In this document: positions 42,795-52,138 of the stretch, in pieces
Position numbering within the stretch: the first letter of the stretch is position 1
Layout: each line of letters begins with the position of its first letter
Assembly: GCF_900156785.1 (NCBI RefSeq)
Contig: NZ_FTOP01000008.1
Location: 124,001 to 188,000, forward strand
From: Belliella pelovolcani
GTDB lineage: Bacteria; Bacteroidota; Bacteroidia; Cytophagales; Cyclobacteriaceae
Direction of reading: 5' to 3'
DNA length: 64,000 nt
Program-made: the position numbers and the translations under genes
The notes under the pieces: generated by a model
The model's database searches: none
What the model saw: the letters and a program-made list of their open reading frames with translations, nothing else
What the model was told of the DNA's origin: nothing

Positions 42795-45746
42795 TTATTT
42801 CTTTCTCTTGATTTCTTGCATCATGTAGCCTTCGATTGTATCGTCTACCAAGATATCGTTGAACTTCTTGATAGAAATACCACACTCGTATCCAGCTTTT
42901 ACTTCAGCTACATCATCTTTGAATCGCTTCAACTGATCGATCTCTCCATCATGAATAACGATACCATCTCTGATGACTCTGATCTTATTCTTACGAGTGA
43001 TGTAACCATCCGTCACATAAGAGCCCGCTACAGTACCTACTTTTGAGATTTTGAATACTTCTCTCACCTGAATATTACCTGTGATGACCTCTTCAAATTC
43101 TGGCTCAAGCATACCCTCGATCGCATCTTTGATCTGATTGATCGCGTCGTAGATGATGGAATAATGTCTGATCTCGATTTCTTCTTGCTCGGCAAGTTTC
43201 TTCGCATTGGAAGAAGGTCTTACTTGGAAGCCTAAGATAATCGCATCAGAAGCTGACGCTAGCAATACATCAGATTCAGAAATCTGGCCTACACCTTTGT
43301 GAATGATATTAACAGAAACTTCATCCTTAGATAGCTTTAACAAGGAATCAGATAGTGCTTCTACTGAACCATCCACATCACCTTTGATGATGATATTAAG
43401 CTCCTTGAAGCTTCCGATAGCCAAACGACGACCGATTTCATCCAAAGTAATATGCTTCTTGGTTCGCATGCTTTGCTCTCTGAGTATTTGCTCTCTGGAG
43501 TTTGCAATTTCTCTTGCCTCTCTCTCAGAGTCATACACTTTGAAGGTATCGCCTGCTTGAGGTGCTCCAGCTAGACCCAATACCTGTACTGGAGTAGAAG
43601 GGCCCGCCTCTTTGAGTTTTTTACCTTTATGATCAGTCATGGCTTTCACTTTGCCATAATGCTGGCCTGCAAGCATGACATCACCGACTTTCAAAGTACC
43701 TGCTTGTACCATAACGGTAGCTACATATCCTCTACCCTTATCCAAAGACGCCTCAACTACTGTACCTATGGCATTTTTATTAGGATTTGCTTTAAGTTCT
43801 AAAACTTCGGCTTCGAGCAATACTTTTTCTAGTAGTTCGTCAATACCAGTACCTACTTTGGCAGAAATATCCTGAGACTGGTACTTGCCACCCCACTCTT
43901 CTACCAAGAGATTCATATTAGCTAGCTGCTCCTTAATCTTATTAGGGTTAGCATTTGGCTTATCAATTTTATTGATCGCAAAGATCATTGGTACACCCGC
44001 TACTTGAGCGTGATTGATCGCTTCTTTGGTCTGTGGCATGATGTCATCATCAGCAGCCACTACAATGATCGCTACGTCAGTGATTTTTGCACCCCTAGCT
44101 CTCATTGCCGTAAAGGCTTCGTGACCTGGTGTATCCAAGAAAGCAATCTTATCTCCATTGGTTGTTCTTACATCATATGCCCCGATGTGCTGCGTTATAC
44201 CACCAGCTTCATCACCAGTTACTTTAGATTTTCTGATATAATCAAGCAAAGAAGTCTTACCGTGATCGACGTGACCCATGATGGTTACGATAGGTGCTCT
44301 ATCTACAAGGTCATCAGGATTATCTACTTCGACTACAGCATTCTCTTCTTCATCAGGCTTAGTAAATTCTACTTCATAGTCGAATTCATCGGCGATGATG
44401 GTGATCGCTTCTGCATCAAGTCTCTGATTGATAGACACAAACATACCGAGTGACATGCAAGTAGAAATCACTTCATTTACAGATACATCCATGAGCGAGG
44501 CAAGATCATTAGCTGAGATAAACTCAGTTACTTTCAATACCCTGCTTTCCTCTAGGCCGTCTTCAACTTCTCTATTTCTTTCTGCTTTCTTATCTCTCCT
44601 ATTCTTACCCTTACCTCCAGACTTACCACCGCCTTGAAGTCTAGCGAGGGTCTGTTTGATTTGATCCTGAATTTCTTTCTGCGTAGGCTCAGCTTTTTGT
44701 ACTCTAGCACCTCCAGGGGCAGGTTTTCCTCCTCTTCCCTGGTTTCCACCTCCTCTTCTATCACGAGTATTCGCACCACCTTGGCCTCCTGCTCCAGGGC
44801 CTCCAGCAGGTCTATTCCCTCCTGCTCCAGGTTGTGCTGGTCTTGAACCAGCAGGGCCACCGGTAGGATTTTTATCGATTCTCTTTCTTACTCGCTTCTT
44901 CTTGTCCTTATTCCTTTCATCGGAAGAGGCTACTGGCTTGCCTTTTTTCTTAGACTTGTCAGCAGGAAGTTCAATTTTACCCAAAACTGTAAGCCCCTTC
45001 AATGAATCTGCTTTGGCAGAGATCACTTGGCTAGGAACTTCTTTAGGCTCTTCTTTAGGCTCTTCTTTTTTGACTTCTTGAACTGGCTTCACAGGCTCAG
45101 TTTTTGGAGCAGATTTAGCAGGAGGAGGAGTAGGTTTATCAGTTTTTTCGGAAGCAGAAACAGGTTTTTGTGATTTAGCGTTGTCTTGTTGCTGAGGCTT
45201 CACAGCCTGAGGTTTATTTTCTACTTTTGGAGCCTCTTCTTTAGGCTTAACTGGTTCTTCTACCTTATCCTCTACCTTAGGAGCAGGCTTTTCAGCTTTT
45301 ATAGGCTCAGGAGTAGGTGCCGTCTCTTTCTTGGGGTTTAGATCAATCTTACCCAATACTTTGATTCCAGGAAGCTTTGGAGCTTCTGCTGCAACTTTAG
45401 GATCAGCTTCCTCTTTTGGAGGAGCTGGCTTTGGGGCAGGAGCTGCCTCTTTCTTCTCCTCTTTAGCTGGCTCGGGCTTTGGCTCCTCACGGGCCTCCGA
45501 CTCAGCTTCGATCGTAAATGTCTCGTTGTGACGCTTACCTATCGACAGATGAGATGCCTCTTCCTTCTCTTGGGCAGAGGACTTAAATTCCTTGGCCAGC
45601 AAATTATATTGATCTATGCTGATTTTGGAATTGGGGTTGTTTTCGACTTCAAAGCCTTTTTTAGCCATAGAATCCACCAATGTAGAAATCCCTACATTGA
45701 GTTTTCTGGCTACTTGGCCCAGTCTCATCATTTTTTCTTCTGACAT
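42795..45746 (-). CDS. infB: Translation initiation factor IF-2
   Basis: GTPase that brings initiator fMet-tRNA to the ribosome. The 983-residue protein has an IF2-N helical domain at the start, a long Glu/Pro/Lys-rich segment (about 65-260), an Arg/Gly-rich stretch (about 285-345), and then the core: a second IF2-N domain (residues about 405-455), the G domain with [17 protein letters not shown] and NKID, and the four C-terminal domains. It is the last gene of rimP-nusA-infB and has a possible extra promoter (45776-45783). Confidence 0.98.
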   Translation of the reverse strand: MSEEKMMRLGQVARKLNVGISTLVDSMAKKGFEVENNPNSKISIDQYNLLAKEFKSSAQEKEEASHLSIGKRHNETFTIEAESEAREEPKPEPAKEEKKEAAPAPKPAPPKEEADPKVAAEAPKLPGIKVLGKIDLNPKKETAPTPEPIKAEKPAPKVEDKVEEPVKPKEEAPKVENKPQAVKPQQQDNAKSQKPVSASEKTDKPTPPPAKSAPKTEPVKPVQEVKKEEPKEEPKEVPSQVISAKADSLKGLTVLGKIELPADKSKKKGKPVASSDERNKDKKKRVRKRIDKNPTGGPAGSRPAQPGAGGNRPAGGPGAGGQGGANTRDRRGGGNQGRGGKPAPGGARVQKAEPTQKEIQDQIKQTLARLQGGGKSGGKGKNRRDKKAERNREVEDGLEESRVLKVTEFISANDLASLMDVSVNEVISTCMSLGMFVSINQRLDAEAITIIADEFDYEVEFTKPDEEENAVVEVDNPDDLVDRAPIVTIMGHVDHGKTSLLDYIRKSKVTGDEAGGITQHIGAYDVRTTNGDKIAFLDTPGHEAFTAMRARGAKITDVAIIVVAADDDIMPQTKEAINHAQVAGVPMIFAINKIDKPNANPNKIKEQLANMNLLVEEWGGKYQSQDISAKVGTGIDELLEKVLLEAEVLELKANPNKNAIGTVVEASLDKGRGYVATVMVQAGTLKVGDVMLAGQHYGKVKAMTDHKGKKLKEAGPSTPVQVLGLAGAPQAGDTFKVYDSEREAREIANSREQILREQSMRTKKHITLDEIGRRLAIGSFKELNIIIKGDVDGSVEALSDSLLKLSKDEVSVNIIHKGVGQISESDVLLASASDAIILGFQVRPSSNAKKLAEQEEIEIRHYSIIYDAINQIKDAIEGMLEPEFEEVITGNIQVREVFKISKVGTVAGSYVTDGYITRKNKIRVIRDGIVIHDGEIDQLKRFKDDVAEVKAGYECGISIKKFNDILVDDTIEGYMMQEIKRKK

Positions 45747-45775
45747 ACGCTAAAAACCTATTTCTTAATCTTTGG

Positions 45776-45783
45776 CAAATATA
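45776..45783 (-). promoter_or_regulatory. Possible internal promoter of infB
   Basis: TATATTTG on the minus strand in the 68-nt nusA-infB gap, exact consensus, about 30 nt before the infB start. Confidence 0.5.
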
Positions 45784-45814
45784 AGACCTATATTTGGGTA
45801 TTTAGGCCTTTATT

Positions 45815-47062
45815 TTATTGTTCAAATTCTTGTTTCAAAATTCTGAAGATCTCCTCAATGGTCTCTTCTTCTAATTCTGTCCTTCTCAGCAAGTCTTCTT
45901 TACTCAATGAAAGTACACTTTTTGCTGTATCCAAACCTGTCTTTTTGAGTTCGTCAATGATCCAGCCATCGATCTCGTCCACAAACTCATCAAGCACTAC
46001 ATCTTCTTCGTCTTCGATATCATTCAATTCTCTGAATACATCAATCTCGTATCCCACCAATCTACTTGCAAGTCGGATATTAAAACCTCCTTTTCCAATA
46101 GCCATAGAAACTTGATCTGGCTTCAGGAATACTGAGATTCGCTTTTTGTCTTGATCTACCGTGATAGAGGTCACCTTAGCAGGACTCAGAGCTCTAGACA
46201 CATATAGATCAAGGTTATCCGTATAATTGATTACATCAATATTCTCATTTTGAAGCTCCCTCACTACTGCATGGATCCTGCTACCTTTCATCCCTACACA
46301 AGCACCTACTGGGTCAATCCTATCATCGTAAGATTCCACCGCAACTTTTGCACGCTCTCCTGGTTCTCTGACAATCTTTTTGATAGTAATCAAACCATCA
46401 TATACTTCAGGTACTTCGTTTTCGAACAATCTTTCTAAAAAGATCGGCGAAGTTCTAGACAAAATGATTCTAGGATTCCCATTGACCATTTCCACTTTGT
46501 GGACGATGGCTCTTACTGTATCTCCTTTTCTGAATCTGTCTTTCTGAATTTGCTCACTTTTTGGCAGGATAAGTTCATTACCTTCTCCATCCATCAACAA
46601 TACTTCTCTGCCTAGAATTTGGTAGACTTCCGCGGAAATGATCTCTCCAACTAATTCTTCGTACTGATTAAATAGCAAATCTTTCTCCAAATCCTTGATT
46701 CTTTGGATCAAAGTCTGACGCGCCATCATAACAGCTCTTCTCCCAAACTCTTCCAATTCTATCTTTTCATAGACTTCTTCGCCTACTTCAAAGTCAGGCT
46801 CAATTTTGCGAGCATCAGTCAAGCTGATCTTGTCAAAATCCCAGATATCTTCAGAGTTATCATCTACGATCTCTCTGATTCTCAAAATCTCAAGATCACC
46901 TTTGTCAGCATTGATGGTCACATCAAAGTTTTCATCGGTCTCATACTTCTTGCGAATCATCGCTCTAAAAACATCTTCCAGAATACGGATCATCGTTGGA
47001 CGATCCACATTTTTTGATCTTGCAAATTCTGCAAATGATTCTATAAGAACTTTAGCATCCAT
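45815..47062 (-). CDS. nusA: Transcription termination/antitermination factor NusA
   Basis: RNA polymerase-associated factor. The 415-residue protein has an N-terminal domain (FAEFARSKNVDRPTM), an S1 domain (about 130-200), and two KH domains with the usual DPVGACVGMKGSRI and VSMAIGKGGFNIRLASRL loops. A C-terminal helix-hairpin region (TGLDTAKSVLSLSKEDLLRRTELEEETIEEI) follows. It is shorter than E. coli NusA (495), having one rather than two C-terminal acidic repeats. It follows rimP by 5 nt and precedes infB. Confidence 0.97.
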   Translation of the reverse strand: MDAKVLIESFAEFARSKNVDRPTMIRILEDVFRAMIRKKYETDENFDVTINADKGDLEILRIREIVDDNSEDIWDFDKISLTDARKIEPDFEVGEEVYEKIELEEFGRRAVMMARQTLIQRIKDLEKDLLFNQYEELVGEIISAEVYQILGREVLLMDGEGNELILPKSEQIQKDRFRKGDTVRAIVHKVEMVNGNPRIILSRTSPIFLERLFENEVPEVYDGLITIKKIVREPGERAKVAVESYDDRIDPVGACVGMKGSRIHAVVRELQNENIDVINYTDNLDLYVSRALSPAKVTSITVDQDKKRISVFLKPDQVSMAIGKGGFNIRLASRLVGYEIDVFRELNDIEDEEDVVLDEFVDEIDGWIIDELKKTGLDTAKSVLSLSKEDLLRRTELEEETIEEIFRILKQEFEQ

Positions 47063-47067
47063 TTTTT

Positions 47068-47538
47068 TTACTTAAAAGAGACTAGTACAATTGATTTCTT
47101 TATTTCTTCCAAAGGGAGTTCTACTTCTTCTTCTGTCGCTTTCTTCCCTTTTTCTTTTTTCTTTACCTTCAGCTTGACAGTTGAAGATTCCACTGCAAGA
47201 AGCTCTCCTTCCATTTCCTTGCCATCTGTCAAGGTCACTTTAAGACTTCTGCCCACATTTTTTTGATATTGTCTTCTTGAGCTTAGAGGATAATCCACTC
47301 CAGGTGAAGAAACTTCAAGCACATAGGCAGCATCCAAAAGCTCCTTGGCCTCTATCTCCTCACCTACTTGCCTACTGACAAATGCACAAGTATCAATACT
47401 GATACCATTATCCGCATCTATCAAGATCTTAACTTGTGGCTTGCCCTTTCCTTCGATCACCTGAACCTCTACTATGAAATGCTCCTGATCAGGAAGGTGC
47501 TTTTCGACGATTTCTTCTATGGTTTGTTTTATACTCAT
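47068..47538 (-). CDS. rimP: Ribosome maturation factor RimP
   Basis: Assembly factor for the 30S subunit. The 156-residue protein has an alpha/beta N-domain with the conserved VKILIDADNGISIDTCAFVSRQV (the usual DxDxGIxxDxC pattern), YVLEVSSPGVDYPL and a C-terminal Sm-like domain (SLKVTLTDGKEMEGELLAV). Two starts are possible: ATG 47538 (MSIKQTIEE) and ATG 47553 (MVKSN), five residues longer. It heads the rimP-nusA-infB operon. A perfect hairpin lies directly upstream. Confidence 0.93.
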   Translation of the reverse strand: MSIKQTIEEIVEKHLPDQEHFIVEVQVIEGKGKPQVKILIDADNGISIDTCAFVSRQVGEEIEAKELLDAAYVLEVSSPGVDYPLSSRRQYQKNVGRSLKVTLTDGKEMEGELLAVESSTVKLKVKKKEKGKKATEEEVELPLEEIKKSIVLVSFK

Positions 47539-47560
47539 ATTACTCTTTACCATAATGAAA

Positions 47561-47580
47561 GAGGGGACTGTCGTCCCCTC
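47561..47580 (-). promoter_or_regulatory. Perfect hairpin in front of rimP
   Basis: GAGGGGAC (47561-47568) and GTCCCCTC (47573-47580) form an 8-bp stem with a 4-nt loop. On the minus strand it ends 7 nt before the ATG at 47553 and so covers the ribosome landing area. No T-run follows. Confidence 0.6.
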
Positions 47581-47601
47581 CTATATTCGGCTAATACGCC
47601 A

Positions 47602-47618
47602 CAAATTTAACAAAATTA
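47602..47618 (-). promoter_or_regulatory. Promoter region of rimP-nusA-infB
   Basis: Two overlapping-in-space matches to TAnnTTTG on the minus strand: TAATTTTG (47611-47618) and TAAATTTG (47602-47609). Either gives a leader of about 45-60 nt that contains the hairpin. Confidence 0.6.
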
Positions 47619-47870
47619 TTTCCAGAAAAAAAAGCATCTAAAATATCATATCTATTTAAAGTCCCTGAAATCAAATATTATAGCTTTGATAAACCATCAA
47701 TATTTGAAAATTCAGGAGTTTTGGTACGTTGCTTGCTAATCTGGCAGCAAGTCATTGAAAGCTTTTGTATTACAACAATGGAAAAACGAGTATGACAAGC
47801 CTTTTTTTGTAGCATGAAACATTGTTTCAAAAAAAAAAGGCATATTGATAAGAAATTGCAATTAAGATAA
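47619..47870. other. Gap between divergent rimP and mreB
   Basis: About 250 nt without a gene. It contains one extra -7-like site (TAGCTTTG, 47681-47688, plus strand) and a poly-A stretch (47826-47839). A 69-codon minus-strand frame (47678-47887) looks composition-driven and is not called. A small RNA cannot be excluded. Confidence 0.4.
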
Positions 47871-47878
47871 TAATTTTG
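47871..47878 (+). promoter_or_regulatory. Promoter -7 element of mreBCD-mrdA-rodA
   Basis: TAATTTTG, exact consensus, 77 nt before the mreB start; no good -33 element at the standard spacing. Confidence 0.6.
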
Positions 47879-47954
47879 CTGTCCCACGTTTCGTGTTATG
47901 CATTCATAATGCTAACTTTAACAAATTCTCAATCAAAATTCAACCAAACAAATA

Positions 47955-48983
47955 ATGGGTTTATTCGATTTTTTTTCGAGCGACATTGCTATAGATTTAG
48001 GTACTGCAAATACACTAATCATCCATAAAGATAAAATCGTCGTGGACGAGCCATCCATCATTGCCATAGACAGGACTACCAATAGGGTTTTGGCTGTAGG
48101 AAAAGATGCGATGAACATGCACGAAAAAACGCATGAAAACATCAAAACAATCCGTCCATTAAAAGATGGAGTGATTGCTGATTTCTATGCAGCTGAACAG
48201 ATGATCAGAGGTCTGATCAAAATGATCCCAGGTCACAAAAAAGGCATGTTCCCACAATCACATAGAATGGTAATCTGTATTCCTTCTGGCATCACAGAAG
48301 TGGAAAAGAGAGCCGTTAGAGATTCTGCTGAGCATGCTGGTGCTAAGGAGGTCTACATGATCTATGAACCAATCGCAGCAGCCATTGGTATTGGTATTGA
48401 TATTGAGAAGCCTATGGGGTCCATGATCGTGGATATCGGAGGTGGCACCACTGAAATCGCATTGATCGCATTGTCTGGAATCGTCGCTGATCAATCTATC
48501 AGGGTAGCTGGTGACACTTTCACCAAAGACATCCTTGATTACATGCGTAGACAGCACAACCTATTGATTGGAGAAAGATCTGCGGAAAAAGTAAAAATCG
48601 CTATCGGCTCAGCTTTGACGGAACTTGATGACGCTCCAGAGGATTATGAAATCAGAGGTAGAGACTTAATGACAGGTATTCCTAAAGTTATCAAAGTATC
48701 TTATTCTGAAATCGCATTTGCACTGGATAAGTCTGTTTCTAAAATAGAAGAAGCTGTATTGAAAGCACTTGAAATAGCGCCACCAGAACTTTCTGCCGAC
48801 ATCTATGACAATGGTATTCACCTCACAGGTGGTGGGGCATTACTCAAGGGACTGGATAAGCGTCTACATCAAAAAACAAAACTGCCTATTCACATCGCTG
48901 AAGATCCATTAAGAGCAGTAGTAAGAGGAACAGGAACCGCCTTGAAAAATATTTCCAATTTTAGAACCGTTTTGATGACTTGA
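47955..48983 (+). CDS. mreB: Rod shape-determining protein MreB
   Basis: Actin-like filament protein that organises lateral wall growth. The 342-residue protein shows the actin-fold nucleotide motifs DIAIDLGTANTLI, then YEPIAAAIG, the phosphate-2 VDIGGGTTEIA, and the adenosine motif HLTGGGALLKG. It starts at 47955 with MGLFDFFSSD; the amphipathic Leu/Phe-rich start can bind membrane. First gene of the elongasome operon. Confidence 0.98.
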   Translation: MGLFDFFSSDIAIDLGTANTLIIHKDKIVVDEPSIIAIDRTTNRVLAVGKDAMNMHEKTHENIKTIRPLKDGVIADFYAAEQMIRGLIKMIPGHKKGMFPQSHRMVICIPSGITEVEKRAVRDSAEHAGAKEVYMIYEPIAAAIGIGIDIEKPMGSMIVDIGGGTTEIALIALSGIVADQSIRVAGDTFTKDILDYMRRQHNLLIGERSAEKVKIAIGSALTELDDAPEDYEIRGRDLMTGIPKVIKVSYSEIAFALDKSVSKIEEAVLKALEIAPPELSADIYDNGIHLTGGGALLKGLDKRLHQKTKLPIHIAEDPLRAVVRGTGTALKNISNFRTVLMT

Positions 48984-48990
48984 TGACTGA

Positions 48991-49824
48991 ATGCAGCGGA
49001 TTTTATTATTTCTCTACAGTTTAAGAGCATTTCTATTATTTGTTTTTTTGGAGGCAATCGCCATCTGGCTGATTGTCTCCTTCAATTCACAACAAGGCTC
49101 TGCCTTTTTCAACAGTTCCAATCAATTCAGCGGAAAAATATTAGGAGCACAAAACAATATCTCTGATTATTTTTCTTTAGCAGAAGTCAACAAAAGACTT
49201 CTAGATACCAATGCCGAACTTTTAGCAGCATTGGAAGTCTTGAGAAAACCTGCCGACAGTGTTTATATACAACTGGATAGTGCTTTTGAGAGTAGTTTTG
49301 AGTTTAAAGGAGCCAAAGTCATCAACAACTCAATCAGGCTGAGTCAAAATCACCTCACGATCAACAAAGGTGCAAATCAAGGCATTAAGCCAGGTATGGG
49401 TGTTTTTAATGGACAAGGCGTAGTGGGGAGAGTTAAAGGTGTTTCCAATAACTTCGCTACGGTGATCTCATTACTTCATACAGATCTCTTAGTCTCTTCC
49501 AAAATTGAAAGCTCAGAAGTTTTTGGTTCGATCAAATGGGATGGTAACAATCCGAAATTTGCCAAAATGCTCTATGTTCCAAGGCACGTGAAAGTCCAAA
49601 AAGGTGACAAGGTTGTAACTTCAGGCTACAACGCCATTTTCCCTGAAGGCATCGCCATAGGCACCATCTCGGAAGTAAAACAAGGCGCGGATACCAATTA
49701 TTTGGATATCACAGTAGAGCTGTCTACGGATTTCACGAGGATATCTTACGTGTACTTGGTAGAAAATACAGTCGAGCAGGAATTAGACTCTTTATACAAT
49801 AGCTCTGGAATAAGTAATGAATAG
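48991..49824 (+). CDS. mreC: Rod shape-determining protein MreC
   Basis: Periplasmic elongasome scaffold that activates PBP2. The 277-residue protein has one N-terminal membrane helix (about 12-32), a coiled coil (about 55-90) and the beta-barrel domain with GVVGRVKGVSNNFATVISLLH and the conserved DKVVTSGYNAIFPEGIAIG. It starts 7 nt after mreB and overlaps mreD by 8 nt. Confidence 0.96.
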   Translation: MQRILLFLYSLRAFLLFVFLEAIAIWLIVSFNSQQGSAFFNSSNQFSGKILGAQNNISDYFSLAEVNKRLLDTNAELLAALEVLRKPADSVYIQLDSAFESSFEFKGAKVINNSIRLSQNHLTINKGANQGIKPGMGVFNGQGVVGRVKGVSNNFATVISLLHTDLLVSSKIESSEVFGSIKWDGNNPKFAKMLYVPRHVKVQKGDKVVTSGYNAIFPEGIAIGTISEVKQGADTNYLDITVELSTDFTRISYVYLVENTVEQELDSLYNSSGISNE

Positions 49825-50338
49825 TAGTAGGATTTTTATATTGATCGGAAGCTTCATCATATTTACTTTGGTGCAAGTGCTAATACTTAAAAACTTGGTG
49901 CTTTTTGGTGTAGCTTTCTGCTTTTTGCATGTTTTATTTATATTGCTTTTACCAATCGAAACCAAAACTATCCCAAGTCTATTGATCGCTTTTGGCTTAG
50001 GATTAATGGTAGATTTATTTTATGATACTATCGGGATACATACAGCTTCATTATTGATTGTAGCTTTCATCAAGAAGCCTTGGATCAAAATCCTAACACC
50101 TACTGGAGGATATGATGATAACCTACAACCATCTATGCTCAACATGGGCTTTGGTTGGTTTGCAACCTTCAGTGTACCATTATTTTTGATTTACAATATC
50201 GCTTTCTTTTTTATTGAGAGTTTGGGCACGGATTTATTCATCCCTGTCGTTCAAAAAATTATAGCGAGTACTATTTTTGTATTTGTAATGAGTATTATTG
50301 TTCAACTGTTGTTTTACAGGAGAAGGAGAGGAATATAA
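49817..50338 (+). CDS. mreD: Rod shape-determining protein MreD
   Basis: A 173-residue membrane protein with 5-6 helices, the expected MreD position between mreC and PBP2. The motif GLMVDLFYDTIGIHT fits the conserved GLxxD..xxxxxG loop. The protein has no soluble domain. Start and stop overlap the neighbours (8 nt with mreC, 1 nt with mrdA), so translation is coupled. Confidence 0.92.
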   Translation: MNSSRIFILIGSFIIFTLVQVLILKNLVLFGVAFCFLHVLFILLLPIETKTIPSLLIAFGLGLMVDLFYDTIGIHTASLLIVAFIKKPWIKILTPTGGYDDNLQPSMLNMGFGWFATFSVPLFLIYNIAFFFIESLGTDLFIPVVQKIIASTIFVFVMSIIVQLLFYRRRRGI

Positions 50339-52137
50339 TGAACGACAAAAGACCCATCGTCTTAATCATTGCGATTGCCTTGATCGGCATCATTTTATTA
50401 ACCAAATTATTCTTGATTCAGGTGGCTGATGACAGTTTTCTCAAAAAAGCTGAAAGAAATGCCGTGCAAAGATTAGTAGATCATCCTTACAGGGGGTTAG
50501 TTTATGATCGAACAGGAAAAATCCTTGTTTACAACAATCCACTTTTTGATCTGATGATCATTCCTAAGGAATTTTCTGTTCAGGATACCGCTAGATTTTG
50601 TGAGATTTTCAATATTTCTAAAGAGCATCTCATAGAGGGTTATACTGCCGCAAGGAAATATTCCTCAGTAAAGCCTTCACCTCTAATCAAACAAATCTCA
50701 ACAACAGAATTTGCCAAAATTCAAGACTTCCTGATTGACTACCCTGGGCTTTTTGTTACAACTAGATCTGTACGCTCCTATCCGCAACCAGTAGCAGCAA
50801 GTGCTTTGGGCTACATCGGGGAAATCAGTGCAAGGCAATTAGAAAGAGATACTGTGAAATACTACCGACAAGGTGATTTTGTAGGTCTTGCAGGGCTCGA
50901 AGGATTCTACGAAAAAGAACTTCGAGGGGTCAAAGGGGTCAAGTATAAAATGGTCAATGTAAGGGGGGTGGACAAAGGTTCTTTCAAGAATGGAGAATAT
51001 GATACTGCTTCGGTAGCCGGTCATAACCTAACCTCTACCATTGACCTTGACCTGCAGCAGTATGGTGAAAAATTAATGGGAGGAAAAGTTGGCTCAGTGG
51101 TGGCCATCGAACCAAAGACGGGTGAAATCTTAGCTATGATTTCCGCTCCTACTTATGACCCAAACATCCTTACCGGATCTCAGTTTGGCGCCAACTACAT
51201 GAATCTAAACCGGGATGAAAGCAAACCACTCTTCAACCGACCGATCATGGCGACTTATCCTCCTGGGTCTATATTCAAAATCGTACAATCCCTAATAGGC
51301 CTTCAAATGGGTGTATTGACTCCTAATACCACTTATGCCTGCAACCGATCACTTGTTGCTTGCCACAATCATCCAAGCCCAGTCAATCTTTTTGGAGCGA
51401 TCAGAAACTCTTGCAACCCCTACTATCATCAGGCCTATCGCGCTATGATCAATAGAGAAGTGTCTTCCAATACTTTCAAGGACACCCAGATCGGATTAGA
51501 TCAATGGAGGGACAAGGTATTGGCATTTGGTCTAGGGGGGCCACTTGGACTAGATATGAATAATGAAAAGGGCGGAAGTATTCCTACCTCTAACTATTAC
51601 GACCGAGTATACGGGCAAGGAAGATGGAGGTACTCGACCATTTATTCCTTATCAATTGGACAAGGAGAAATGATGGTGACACCACTTCAGATGGCAAACT
51701 TGGCGGCGATATTTGCCAACAAGGGTTACTATTATACCCCTCACCTGATCAAAGCCATCGATGGTGACGCTACTAGAATCAACCCTGAGTACCGAACAAA
51801 AAAAGAAGTAGGTGTAGATGCCCATCACTTTGATTTGATTCAAGATGCCATGGCTGAGGCCATATATGGTACAGCGGCGAGAGCTGCCATATCTGATATT
51901 CAGATCGCTGGCAAAACAGGAACCGCGCAAAATCCTCATGGAGAAGATCATTCTGTATTCATAGCTTTTGCTCCAAAAGATGATCCGAAGATTGCGATCG
52001 CAGTCTATGTAGAAAATGCTGGATGGGGTGGAAGAGCAGCGGCAAGTACAGCATCACTCATGATCGAAAAATACATCAGGGGAGAAATCACAAGACCTGC
52101 GCTAGAAGAATATGTCTTAGCAGGAAAATTCATGTAA
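50338..52137 (+). CDS. mrdA: Penicillin-binding protein 2 (elongasome transpeptidase)
   Basis: Class B PBP that cross-links peptidoglycan in lateral growth. The 599-residue protein has one N-terminal membrane helix (about 6-26), the pedestal domain with YRGLVYDRTGKIL and GYIGEIS, and the transpeptidase domain with SxxK at YPPGSIFK (Ser311), SxN at NSCNPYY and KTG at AGKTGTAQ. The match to PBP2 rather than PBP3 is supported by its place between mreD and rodA. It starts 1 nt inside mreD. Confidence 0.97.
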   Translation: MNDKRPIVLIIAIALIGIILLTKLFLIQVADDSFLKKAERNAVQRLVDHPYRGLVYDRTGKILVYNNPLFDLMIIPKEFSVQDTARFCEIFNISKEHLIEGYTAARKYSSVKPSPLIKQISTTEFAKIQDFLIDYPGLFVTTRSVRSYPQPVAASALGYIGEISARQLERDTVKYYRQGDFVGLAGLEGFYEKELRGVKGVKYKMVNVRGVDKGSFKNGEYDTASVAGHNLTSTIDLDLQQYGEKLMGGKVGSVVAIEPKTGEILAMISAPTYDPNILTGSQFGANYMNLNRDESKPLFNRPIMATYPPGSIFKIVQSLIGLQMGVLTPNTTYACNRSLVACHNHPSPVNLFGAIRNSCNPYYHQAYRAMINREVSSNTFKDTQIGLDQWRDKVLAFGLGGPLGLDMNNEKGGSIPTSNYYDRVYGQGRWRYSTIYSLSIGQGEMMVTPLQMANLAAIFANKGYYYTPHLIKAIDGDATRINPEYRTKKEVGVDAHHFDLIQDAMAEAIYGTAARAAISDIQIAGKTGTAQNPHGEDHSVFIAFAPKDDPKIAIAVYVENAGWGGRAAASTASLMIEKYIRGEITRPALEEYVLAGKFM

Positions 52138-52138
52138 T

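Noticed and set aside
45331-45531. Gly/Ala/Ser-rich plus-strand frame inside infB
   Set aside because: It is the complement of the Pro/Glu/Lys-rich IF-2 linker; its composition follows from that.
47678-47887. 69-codon minus-strand frame in the rimP-mreB gap
   Set aside because: It covers the mreB promoter on the other strand and reads as composition noise, rich in Phe, Leu, Cys and Lys.
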